Source: JBEBBU01 sp041158225 (GTDB taxonomy: Bacteria; Pseudomonadota; Gammaproteobacteria; Methylococcales; Methylococcaceae). Taken from it: a stretch of DNA of 7,108 nucleotides. This document shows, piece by piece, positions 1 to 6,334 of this stretch; position 1 is the stretch's first letter, and the number at the start of each line of letters is the position of its first letter. Below the pieces are notes generated by a model that was not told the DNA's origin, searched no databases, and worked only from the letters and a program-made list of their open reading frames with translations. Both the position numbers and the translations under genes were made by a program. The stretch is taken from positions 1-7,108 of the forward strand of contig JBEBBU010000027.1 in assembly GCA_041158225.1 (NCBI GenBank), given 5' to 3'.

Positions 1-807
1 CACCTGATCGGGATCCAGATGCTTCAACCCTCCCAGAACATTACGGTAAACCTCCGAGGTTACCCCCTCTCCTCCCCGGAAAGGATGATCAATAGCTGCG
101 ATAAGAAAAATCATCACGCCCAGCATACTGGCAACCAGACCTGTCAGGAGATAGTGGAGACGGCGGTCAGATACATGAAAGAAATAGGTCAGGACAATGC
201 TTATGCAGGCGCCGATAAGCACGACAAACCAGAGCACAGCAGGCAGACCGCTGTTCACGGCATTCATACGTCCCCGCCTCGCCTCAACCAGGACATTGAA
301 AGCGCGCAGGGCTTCGGCCTGTACTGTCTGCTGTTCCACTGATGCCGGATGGAACCCTGCCAGCACTTTCTGAAAATGCGTAAGTATCAGCGTACCGCCA
401 GCAGGGATCTCCCCCTTGCTGTGGCTAGGCCAGGCCACGTCGACCACATAGGTGAGATAGTCTTTGAGATGATGCTGCAAGATTCCCTTGGCAGGCTCTG
501 GAAGGGAACTGATATCCCGGTAAAGAGAAGCCACTTGCGTGGCTTCTCGAGACACGAGACCATCCACTTCTACAAAGTTTTCCCAGGTCGCCACCGCCAC
601 CAGCCCAAGAAGCAGACCGTAAAAGACCCCCGCACCAGAGAAAAAACCATTGACAACCTCATTGGTATCACTCGAGAGCCTGAATTTATTCTGGATAAAC
701 CGGTAACCCATACGTAGACCCAACAGTGAAATCATCACTGTCATGACCACCATCACAACACCCATTTTCCAGGTTGGCAGATCATACAGCCAATAAAAAT
801 CAATCAT
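1..807 (-). CDS. DUF4239 (bestrophin-like) integral membrane protein, 3'-truncated by the window edge
   Basis: I found this gene by translating the minus strand; it is open for 269 codons from ATG at 807 to base 1 with no stop, so its C-terminus lies outside the window. Hydrophobic segments fall at about residues 14-34, 53-75, 186-210 and 216-240, enclosing a soluble central region (about 76-185). This 2+2 layout is that of the DUF4239 family. Family-like motifs are LLLGL (65-69) followed by AVATWENF, an SREATQVASLYRD stretch, LPEPAKG (102-108), TYFF (207-210) and HPFRG (241-245) near the C-terminus. Family proteins usually end soon after this last motif, so only a few residues are probably missing. 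The start is well supported: AAGGA (minus strand, 814-818) lies 6 bases upstream. An earlier ATG at 812 gives only ATG-AAA-TGA. The molecular function of the family is not established; distant resemblance to bestrophin channels is the usual label. It is divergent from a paralogue at 932. Family assignment is confident, function unknown. Confidence 0.88.
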   Translation of the reverse strand, partial: MIDFYWLYDLPTWKMGVVMVVMTVMISLLGLRMGYRFIQNKFRLSSDTNEVVNGFFSGAGVFYGLLLGLVAVATWENFVEVDGLVSREATQVASLYRDISSLPEPAKGILQHHLKDYLTYVVDVAWPSHSKGEIPAGGTLILTHFQKVLAGFHPASVEQQTVQAEALRAFNVLVEARRGRMNAVNSGLPAVLWFVVLIGACISIVLTYFFHVSDRRLHYLLTGLVASMLGVMIFLIAAIDHPFRGGEGVTSEVYRNVLGGLKHLDPDQV

Positions 808-813
808 TTCATA

Positions 814-818
814 TCCTT
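814..818 (-). promoter_or_regulatory. Ribosome binding site deciding the start of the minus-strand DUF4239 gene
   Basis: The minus strand reads AAGGA with a 6-base spacer to the ATG at 807. The competing ATG at 812 would have almost no spacer and meets a stop after two codons. The site therefore fixes the start at 807. Confidence 0.7.
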
Positions 819-896
819 AAAAAAATAAAGACACATGTTCCAGCGGAAAAAGTACCGCTAGACTGACCGGTTGTACCCATCCCGTAAAGGCTAGGC

Positions 897-902
897 TAGA
901 AT
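897..902 (+). promoter_or_regulatory. Candidate -10 box (TAGAAT) for the DUF4239-dehydrogenase operon
   Basis: TAGAAT differs from TATAAT at one position and ends 29 bases before the ATG at 932, which fits a short leader. The best -35 candidate, TTGTAC at 871-876, leaves a spacer of 20 bases, which is too long for a good sigma-70 promoter. The call rests on the -10 box alone. The same hexamer occurs before msbA (3449-3454). Confidence 0.35.
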
Positions 903-919
903 GCCTGTTCAAATGCTGC

Positions 920-925
920 GAGGAG
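920..925 (+). promoter_or_regulatory. Strong Shine-Dalgarno site for the plus-strand DUF4239 gene
   Basis: GAGGAG lies 6 bases before the ATG at 932. It is the only strong ribosome binding site seen in the three-gene string; the two downstream genes start inside ATGA overlaps without one. This suggests ribosome entry mainly here, with coupling downstream. Confidence 0.75.
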
Positions 926-931
926 TTTCCC

Positions 932-1729
932 ATGTTCCCATCTGACATTGAACTTGACCAGTATCAGGCCGGTATGACAGTCATTCTACTGACGGTAGTA
1001 CTTGCCGTTATGGGCCAGATACTGGCAAGACGTTTCCTCGACCGCGAAAAAATTGCCGGCTGTCATGAAGTAGGCGGGTATTTTTTTACCATCGTGGGAT
1101 CGCTCTATGCCGTACTCCTTGGCCTGATCGTTGTGGACGCCATGTCAAAGTTCGAAGATGCCAAGAGGGTCGTGGAGCAGGAGGCGAACTCCTCCATGGA
1201 AATCCATGCCATGGCCTGGCAGATGCCCAAACACGCCGGCGAAAAGATCCGTTCTCTGGTCGAACACTATGTTGATGAAGTGGTTACCAGGGAATGGAAC
1301 CTGATGGAAAATAACCAGAACAGTCTTGAAGCCCGCAATCTTGTATTTGAACTGATCAATGTGGTGGGCAGGATTGAACCTGTCACTGAGAACCAGAAAG
1401 CCATTTATCCCATGCTGGTGCAGGAAACCAACAGCCTGTGGGAAAGCCGACGCGCCCGCACCAACTTTTCCGACTACGACATTCCCGTGGTGGAGTGCAT
1501 CATTCTCGGCACCGGAGGATTTATCGTGGTGCTGTTCACCTATTTCTTTACCATCGACAATCCGCTGGCCCATCTGCTGATGACAGGCATGGTCTGTCTC
1601 ATCGTCTGCATGAATATCTATCTGCTGCTTCTGTTTGGCTCTCCATTCTCAGGCGCCATGAAGGTTTCTACCGTTTCCTTTGAGGTTGCCAGAGAATATA
1701 TGACGAAGTATGGGAACCCTGCTGAATGA
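932..1729 (+). CDS. DUF4239 (bestrophin-like) integral membrane protein
   Basis: This 265-residue protein has four predicted membrane helices at about 13-32, 49-70, 186-207 and 211-236. A mostly polar central domain (71-185) contains a helical, glutamate-rich start (KFEDAKRVVEQEA). It shares landmarks with the divergent gene at 1-807: VLLGL (61-65) versus LLLGL, TYFF (203-206 versus 207-210), a TG motif in the last helix, and SPFSG (237-241) versus HPFRG. The length is normal for DUF4239. The start at 932 is supported by GAGGAG 6 bases upstream. The gene ends in an ATGA overlap with the next gene (1726-1729), so it heads a coupled operon with an exported protein and a PQQ-type dehydrogenase. 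The biochemical role of the family is unknown; an inner-membrane channel or an accessory to the exported products is possible but not shown. Its central domain differs clearly from its neighbour's, so this is not a recent duplication. Confidence 0.85.
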   Translation: MFPSDIELDQYQAGMTVILLTVVLAVMGQILARRFLDREKIAGCHEVGGYFFTIVGSLYAVLLGLIVVDAMSKFEDAKRVVEQEANSSMEIHAMAWQMPKHAGEKIRSLVEHYVDEVVTREWNLMENNQNSLEARNLVFELINVVGRIEPVTENQKAIYPMLVQETNSLWESRRARTNFSDYDIPVVECIILGTGGFIVVLFTYFFTIDNPLAHLLMTGMVCLIVCMNIYLLLLFGSPFSGAMKVSTVSFEVAREYMTKYGNPAE

Positions 1730-2298
1730 CCATGAGATACTCATTCAGCACATCGGCTGCCATCAGCCTGTATCTGCTATCCGCCGCGTGCCTGGCCGGA
1801 ACGGCGCCTGCCGTCAGCTACCCATCAGCACGCCCTATCTGTCTGGACATGGCACCCGCTGCCCCCGGCATGGTCGGCGCATGGCATGAGCGGCTGGAGC
1901 TTTATCTGACACCCGTTACCGGCAAAGGCCGCGCATCGGTCTATAGCGTCCATGGCATACTGAGCGGCACCCAGGTCACCGCCCCCCCATTTCCTGTTCA
2001 CACCCATCCGCTGTCGGGCACAGCTGCCCTTGCCCCGATGAATGACCGTCTGGGTGATGGCATGCAGTGGCAGATCAGCCTGACAGGTGCAGCGTATGGC
2101 AGTGACGTCAATGGATCCATTGAGCGTTCAGGACTGGTCACGGAAAACTACACCCTACAACTTGATCCCCAGAAATGGGACGGTACGCTGATGGGCAGGA
2201 AAATCTTTGCGCCCATACCCCAGAATGGCGAAGCATTCAGTGCGGCCAGTGATCTGGCGCTCAGGCGACAGGTGACCAGAGTGAACTGCACACCATGA
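1726..2298 (+). CDS. Exported protein of unknown family, 190 residues
   Basis: I do not recognise the family. The N-terminus looks like a Sec signal peptide: a short basic start (MTMRYS), a hydrophobic core (about 11-24, including ISLYLLSAACLA) and a likely cleavage site around residues 24-30. The cysteine at 22 is not in a good lipobox because position -3 is Ser, so a lipoprotein is less likely. The mature part has many Thr, Gly, Pro and Ser residues with short alternating strands, suggesting a beta-rich periplasmic fold. It contains only two cysteines, C39 and C188, near opposite ends and suited to a disulfide. The ATG at 1726 overlaps the previous stop (ATGA). A second ATG at 1732 gives a more typical signal peptide start (MRYSF) and could be the true one. 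Neither has a clear Shine-Dalgarno site, so translation probably depends on coupling. The gene overlaps the PQQ-type dehydrogenase by 4 bases, so a partner role in the periplasm is a reasonable inference but unproven. Confidence 0.75.
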   Translation: MTMRYSFSTSAAISLYLLSAACLAGTAPAVSYPSARPICLDMAPAAPGMVGAWHERLELYLTPVTGKGRASVYSVHGILSGTQVTAPPFPVHTHPLSGTAALAPMNDRLGDGMQWQISLTGAAYGSDVNGSIERSGLVTENYTLQLDPQKWDGTLMGRKIFAPIPQNGEAFSAASDLALRRQVTRVNCTP

Positions 2299-3437
2299 TT
2301 CCGCCAGAAACTTTCAGGCGGCTGCCCGTCTTCATGTTGATGTTCCATACCTGTCTTTCTGCAGGGGCAACACAAACACTCACCGCGGACCTGCCCCATC
2401 TGCCACAGGGCTTTTCCATCGGCATCTGGAATGAACAGGTGCCTGGTGCAAGATCCATGGCCCTGGCCAGGGATGGCACAGTCTATGTCGGCAGTATGGA
2501 AACAGGCAGTGTTTATGCCCTGCGCGACCTGAATGGCGATGGCGAAGCAGAAACACGCTCAGTAATTCTGGACGGACTGAATGGTCCCAATGGCGTTGCC
2601 ATCCTTGACGATGATCTTTATATCGCAGAAATCAACAGGCTGCTACGCATCAGGCACATAGCACATCATCAGGATACGCTACCCCAGCCTGAAGTACTGA
2701 TCGGGGATCTGCCTGGTGAACAGCATCATGGCGCCCGCTACCTGAGAGCCGGCCCGGATGGCTTTCTGTACATGAGTCTGGGCGCACCCTGTAATGTATG
2801 CCAGCCATCATCACCTCTGGGCTCAATACTGCGCATTGATCCGGAAGGCCGCATTCTGGGCACCGAGGCACGGGGCGTACGCAACAGCATGGGGTTTGAC
2901 TGGGACCCCGTCAGCGGCAAAATGTTTTTTACTGATAACGGCAGGGATCTTCTGGGTGATGATATTCCGCGGGAAGAACTTAACCGTATAGACCGGAGCG
3001 GCGATCATTTTGGTTTTCCCTGGTGTCACGCTGGCACGATACAGGATCCAGAGTGGAAGCAGCAGCCATGCGACGCATTCAAACCGCCCGTATGGACTTT
3101 TCCGGCACATACGGCCCCCCTGGCCGTCCATTTTTACCGCGGCAACATGTTTCCTGCTTCCTACCAGCATCGTGCTTTTGTTGCACAACATGGCTCATGG
3201 AACCGCACGGAACCCGATGGCTACAGGATGGTTACACTGGAATTCATGCAGGGGCAACCTGTAAGCGAACAGCCATTTCTGGATGGATGGCGCGATGCCC
3301 GTAACAGCGGGGAGCGGGGCAGACCGGTCGACATGCTCGAACTTGCGGATGGATCGCTGCTGGTCTCGGATGATAACCGCGGTGCCATCTATCGTATCGC
3401 CTACCATCCGCCACTCTGCTGCTCAGGCAGGCCATGA
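2295..3437 (+). CDS. Periplasmic PQQ-dependent sugar/sorbosone dehydrogenase-like beta-propeller
   Basis: This 380-residue protein belongs to the soluble glucose/L-sorbosone dehydrogenase group (COG2133-like), six-bladed propellers that oxidise sugars or other alcohols/aldehydes with PQQ. A signal-like hydrophobic N-terminus (about 10-24) predicts export. Family motifs in order are NGPNGVA, EQHHGARYL (H144/H145, where the family's catalytic base His lies), APCNVC (C166, C169), VRNSMGFDWDP (R196-N197, matching the PQQ-contacting Arg-Asn of the family), TDNGRD (213-218), HFGFPWCH (238-245), QHGSWNR (298-304) and DGSLLVSDD near the C-terminus. The residue matches to the A. calcoaceticus enzyme are inferred by motif, not by alignment. 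The start ATG lies in an ATGA overlap with the upstream gene and lacks a good ribosome site, so it is likely coupled. No PQQ synthesis genes are in view. Substrate is unknown; members of this group also act on other substrates or lack demonstrated activity. Confidence 0.88.
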   Translation: MIPPETFRRLPVFMLMFHTCLSAGATQTLTADLPHLPQGFSIGIWNEQVPGARSMALARDGTVYVGSMETGSVYALRDLNGDGEAETRSVILDGLNGPNGVAILDDDLYIAEINRLLRIRHIAHHQDTLPQPEVLIGDLPGEQHHGARYLRAGPDGFLYMSLGAPCNVCQPSSPLGSILRIDPEGRILGTEARGVRNSMGFDWDPVSGKMFFTDNGRDLLGDDIPREELNRIDRSGDHFGFPWCHAGTIQDPEWKQQPCDAFKPPVWTFPAHTAPLAVHFYRGNMFPASYQHRAFVAQHGSWNRTEPDGYRMVTLEFMQGQPVSEQPFLDGWRDARNSGERGRPVDMLELADGSLLVSDDNRGAIYRIAYHPPLCCSGRP

Positions 3438-3445
3438 TGCTAATC

Positions 3446-3454
3446 TGCTAGAAT
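3446..3454 (+). promoter_or_regulatory. Candidate extended -10 promoter for msbA
   Basis: TGCTAGAAT is an extended -10 element (TG-N-TAGAAT) in the 60-base gap between the dehydrogenase stop and msbA. Transcription would begin near 3461, leaving a leader of about 37-49 bases. No recognisable -35 lies 16-18 bases upstream, which extended -10 promoters tolerate. An 8-base palindrome CTCCGGAG (3466-3473) sits just downstream of the predicted start. No terminator was seen before it, so read-through from the upstream operon is also possible. Confidence 0.45.
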
Positions 3455-3497
3455 TGAGCCACGACCTCCGGAGTACGACTCTGGCAAACGCACTGGA

Positions 3498-5252
3498 ATG
3501 CGGGGCACCATGGAAACGAACGGGCTTAAAAGCAGATATAAAACTTACTTGCGACTGTTGCGCTACAGCAGGGACTACTGGACTTCACTGGTATTTGCGG
3601 CGTTGGGAGCGCTGGTATATGGCTCCATCAGCCCTCTTTTCGCACGCATGATCCAGCCCATCATTGATGGCAGTTTCCTGCAGAACGACATCAATATCCT
3701 GAAAACAGCACCACTCTATCTCCTTGGCCTGTCGGTCATTCGGGGTGTGTCCGGTTTTGTCAGTGATTATTATTCGGGCAAGGTAGGGCGCGGAGTCGTC
3801 AACAATCTGCGCGGTGAGTGCTTTACACACATGATGCGCTTACCCATCACGTTTTACGACCAGTCCTCACCCGGCCATCTGCTCAACAAACTCATGTCCA
3901 ACACTGAACAGGTGGCCCAATCGGTTTCTGGTGGATTTATCCTGCTGCTGCGCGAAGGATTTACCGTTTTGGGCCTGATGACACTGATGGCCTACCTCAA
4001 CTGGCAACTTTCGCTCATATTCCTTGCTCTCGGCCCGATACTGATGTTTTTCGTTTCCAGAGTCAGCCGTAAGGTCAGAAAAGTCAGCAAGCGCATGATG
4101 GAATCCAATGGCAACATCCTGAAAATTGCCCAGGAAGGACTGGATGCCATTCGCATCATCAAGGCCTATAACGGCATTGACACGGAATCACTGAAATTCC
4201 GGAAGGAAACTGACGACAACCTGCAGCGCCAGATGAAGATGATTGCCACCGTGTCTCTGGGAGGAAGTGTCGTGCATACACTTTACATCCTCGGATTCTC
4301 CAGCATTCTCTATATCCTGTCTTTTGAGGAAATACGCTCGACCATTACACCAGGCAGCCTGATTTCCTTCATCGCCGCCATGGCCATGATGCTCTCCCCT
4401 GTCAAACGTCTGGGAGGCGTATTTCCCAATATTGATCGCGCCGTTGTAGCCGCCGAAACCGTGTTTGAACTCCTCGACCACGAAACGGAAAAGGATGATG
4501 GCAGCGCCATACTGTCACCTGTCATTGAACGTATCCAGTTAAGAAATATCACGCTGAGTTATCCAACGACCGGCCGCAAAGCCCTGGATGGCGTTGATCT
4601 TGAAATCCTGCCAGGCAAGATGACTGCACTCGTCGGCACATCCGGCAGTGGCAAAACGTCTCTGGCACGGCTGCTGCCACGACTCTACGATCCCTCTTCA
4701 GGCGATATCCTGATCAACGGGCTTCCCGTCTGCAACTACACCCTGCATAGCCTGCGTGAACAGATTGCCTATGTTGGCCAGGAAGTGACCATGTTTCATG
4801 ACACCGTCGCCCAGAACATTGCCTACGGACACAGGGAGCGTTATTCGGACGAGCAGATCATCGATGCCGCCCGCAGGGCTCATGCGCTTGATTTCATCAA
4901 TCTTCTGCCCGACAGGTTTGAAACACTGATTGGTCATCAGGGACTGAAACTATCCGGCGGCCAGCGCCAGCGCCTGGCCATTGCCCGCGCCATCCTCAAG
5001 AATGCGCCTATCCTGATACTGGATGAGGCCACATCGGCACTGGATAACGAAACCGAATTCCAGTTGCAGGCCGCACTGGAAGAACTGATGCAGGGCAAGA
5101 CCACACTGGTGATTGCCCATCGTCTCAGCACCATCGAACGGGCTGATATCATTCATGTCATGCAGCATGGGAAAATCATAGAAAGCGGTACCCATGATGA
5201 CTTGCGCAGCCGCGATACCGTGTATGCCACACTGCAGAACCTGAGTAACTGA
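3498..5252 (+). CDS. msbA: Lipid A export ABC transporter (flippase), MsbA
   Basis: MsbA is a homodimeric inner-membrane ABC exporter that flips core-lipid A to the periplasmic leaflet for LPS transport. The protein is 584 residues, almost the same as E. coli MsbA (582), and is a half-transporter with an N-terminal six-helix domain (about 1-330) and a C-terminal ATPase. The ATPase is complete: Walker A GTSGSGKT (380-387), Q-loop Q428, signature LSGGQ (485-489), Walker B ILILD with catalytic E510, D-loop SALD (513-516) and H-loop H541. MsbA-like stretches include VSGFVSDYYSGKV, the EQVA segment after TM2, and an ERYSDEQI...ALDFIN segment in the helical subdomain that closely follows E. coli. 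The ATG at 3498 gives the longest form; ATG at 3510 (METNG) is equally plausible and has GGGG just upstream. A GT2 gene follows after 2 bases, where lpxK is common in relatives. Another lipid exporter of the same family is the only realistic alternative. Confidence 0.93.
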   Translation: MRGTMETNGLKSRYKTYLRLLRYSRDYWTSLVFAALGALVYGSISPLFARMIQPIIDGSFLQNDINILKTAPLYLLGLSVIRGVSGFVSDYYSGKVGRGVVNNLRGECFTHMMRLPITFYDQSSPGHLLNKLMSNTEQVAQSVSGGFILLLREGFTVLGLMTLMAYLNWQLSLIFLALGPILMFFVSRVSRKVRKVSKRMMESNGNILKIAQEGLDAIRIIKAYNGIDTESLKFRKETDDNLQRQMKMIATVSLGGSVVHTLYILGFSSILYILSFEEIRSTITPGSLISFIAAMAMMLSPVKRLGGVFPNIDRAVVAAETVFELLDHETEKDDGSAILSPVIERIQLRNITLSYPTTGRKALDGVDLEILPGKMTALVGTSGSGKTSLARLLPRLYDPSSGDILINGLPVCNYTLHSLREQIAYVGQEVTMFHDTVAQNIAYGHRERYSDEQIIDAARRAHALDFINLLPDRFETLIGHQGLKLSGGQRQRLAIARAILKNAPILILDEATSALDNETEFQLQAALEELMQGKTTLVIAHRLSTIERADIIHVMQHGKIIESGTHDDLRSRDTVYATLQNLSN

Positions 5253-5254
5253 TC

Positions 5255-6334
5255 ATGCCTGCAGTCTCTATTGCCCTGGCCACTTTCAACGGCGCACAGT
5301 TTCTTGAGGAACAGCTGGATTCCCTGCTGGGCCAGACTTTCACGGATCTGGAAATCGTGATCTCGGATGACCGATCGGATGACCGCACACCCGAGATTCT
5401 GCAAAGCTATGCCTCGCGCTACCCGGACACGATTCGCCTGCATCTGCATGACACCAATGTTGGCTATGTACGCAATTTTGAGCGCTGCCTGCAGGCCTGT
5501 AACGGTGACGCCATCCTGCTATGTGATCAGGATGATGTATGGGAACCAGACAAGGTAGCCGTGCTGCTTGATACGCTGCGCACACGAGGTGATCTGCTGG
5601 TTTATTCTGACGCCATCCTGGTGGACACCGATAACCAGCAGATTCATCCCAGCCTCTGGGAGCATCTTGGCCTGCGCGATATCGGGGATAATCGTGCCGG
5701 TCTTTACCTGAGAAATGCGGTAACTGGATGCACCTGCATCCTTGAGCGGAAACTGCTGTCGCTGGCGCTTCCCATACCTGGGGGATTTCCTGTCCATGAC
5801 TGGTGGCTGGCTTATGTTGCCTTACAGTACGGCGGGCTCAGCAGGCTTGATCGCAGGCTGACACGCTACAGGCAGCACGCTGGCAACGCACTGGGAACCA
5901 ACATCCTCAAGGATAAGCAGACGACATCCAGCCATATTCCCATGGCAAAACGGGCATGGAACCGGTTTGTGTCCCCATGGAAAAAGAATCTGGAGCGCAT
6001 CGCCAAAAGCAGAATCCAGGCGCGTAACTTCCAGCTCAAGGTCTATGCGGCTTTTGCCAGATTCAACGAGCAGCATGCACTGGATACTTCCCTATCCGCG
6101 GTACTGGCCGAATGGAGCCAGGCATACACCCGGCAGATTTACCTGAAAGAGTATCAGCCATTCTTTGACGCACACCCTGAACTTTTCATGCTGGTGGAAG
6201 ACCCGACCATCATGAAAAAACAGGTACTCAAATCCATGAAGCTGCGCCAGATCAAGGCAGTGAAAGCCATGCTCATCTATACACTAAGCCTCGCCGGCAT
6301 GATAGGCATATCTGTCAGCTATCTTCTGGACTGA
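5255..6334 (+). CDS. GT2 family glycosyltransferase with C-terminal membrane segment
   Basis: This 359-residue protein has a GT-A fold family 2 catalytic domain in its first ~220 residues. Visible elements are the N-terminal strand VSIALATFNGAQFLEEQLDSL, the nucleotide-binding SDDRSDD (37-43), the metal-binding DxD as DQDD (91-94), a conserved HDWW (181-184) where the family's catalytic-site ED/HD motif lies, and RYRQHAGN (204-211). This pattern is typical of rhamnosyl-like and other LPS/O-antigen sugar transferases; donor and acceptor cannot be read from sequence. After it comes a basic helical extension (about 225-335) and a hydrophobic segment near the end (about 337-356), likely a membrane anchor. 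The start is 2 bases after the msbA stop without a clear Shine-Dalgarno site, so translation is probably coupled to msbA. That pairing suggests work on LPS core or a related lipid-linked glycan at the cytoplasmic face. The stop directly abuts the stop of the convergent gene. Confidence 0.9.
   Translation: MPAVSIALATFNGAQFLEEQLDSLLGQTFTDLEIVISDDRSDDRTPEILQSYASRYPDTIRLHLHDTNVGYVRNFERCLQACNGDAILLCDQDDVWEPDKVAVLLDTLRTRGDLLVYSDAILVDTDNQQIHPSLWEHLGLRDIGDNRAGLYLRNAVTGCTCILERKLLSLALPIPGGFPVHDWWLAYVALQYGGLSRLDRRLTRYRQHAGNALGTNILKDKQTTSSHIPMAKRAWNRFVSPWKKNLERIAKSRIQARNFQLKVYAAFARFNEQHALDTSLSAVLAEWSQAYTRQIYLKEYQPFFDAHPELFMLVEDPTIMKKQVLKSMKLRQIKAVKAMLIYTLSLAGMIGISVSYLLD

Larger units (their letters stand above)
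808..931. promoter_or_regulatory. Divergent intergenic region between two DUF4239 genes
   Basis: This 124-base spacer must carry the start signals for both the minus-strand gene (start 807) and the plus-strand operon (start 932). It is AT-rich on the left, with a run of seven A at about 819-825. It also contains a small inverted repeat, AGCGG/CCGCT (842-846 and 855-859, loop of 8), and a tandem AGGCT pair (888-897). No clean -35/-10 pair could be assigned for the minus strand. The inverted repeat could be an operator, but that is only a guess. Confidence 0.5.

Noticed and set aside
19..717. Two plus-strand reading frames (19-342 and 349-717)
   Set aside because: They lie antisense to a continuous minus-strand frame (807 to 1) that encodes a recognisable DUF4239 protein with four membrane helices. 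The plus-strand translations have no family features.
842..859. Inverted repeat AGCGG/CCGCT as a terminator
   Set aside because: The stem is only 5 base pairs with an 8-base loop and lies between divergent starts, where a terminator is not expected. At most it is a weak operator candidate.
1081..1087. Run of seven T in the DUF4239 gene as a phase-variable tract
   Set aside because: The run is short, encodes Phe-Phe in a membrane helix, and the frame is intact. Seven bases alone is weak evidence for phase variation.
1145..1573. Long minus-strand frame (142 codons) inside the DUF4239 gene
   Set aside because: It is fully antisense to a supported membrane protein, its His/Gly-rich translation is typical of a shadow frame, and no ribosome site or family motif was seen.
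1982..1988. Run of seven C in the exported protein gene as a slippage site
   Set aside because: The frame is intact on both sides and nothing indicates an alternative product. It could be a sequencing-error hotspot but gives no evidence of switching.
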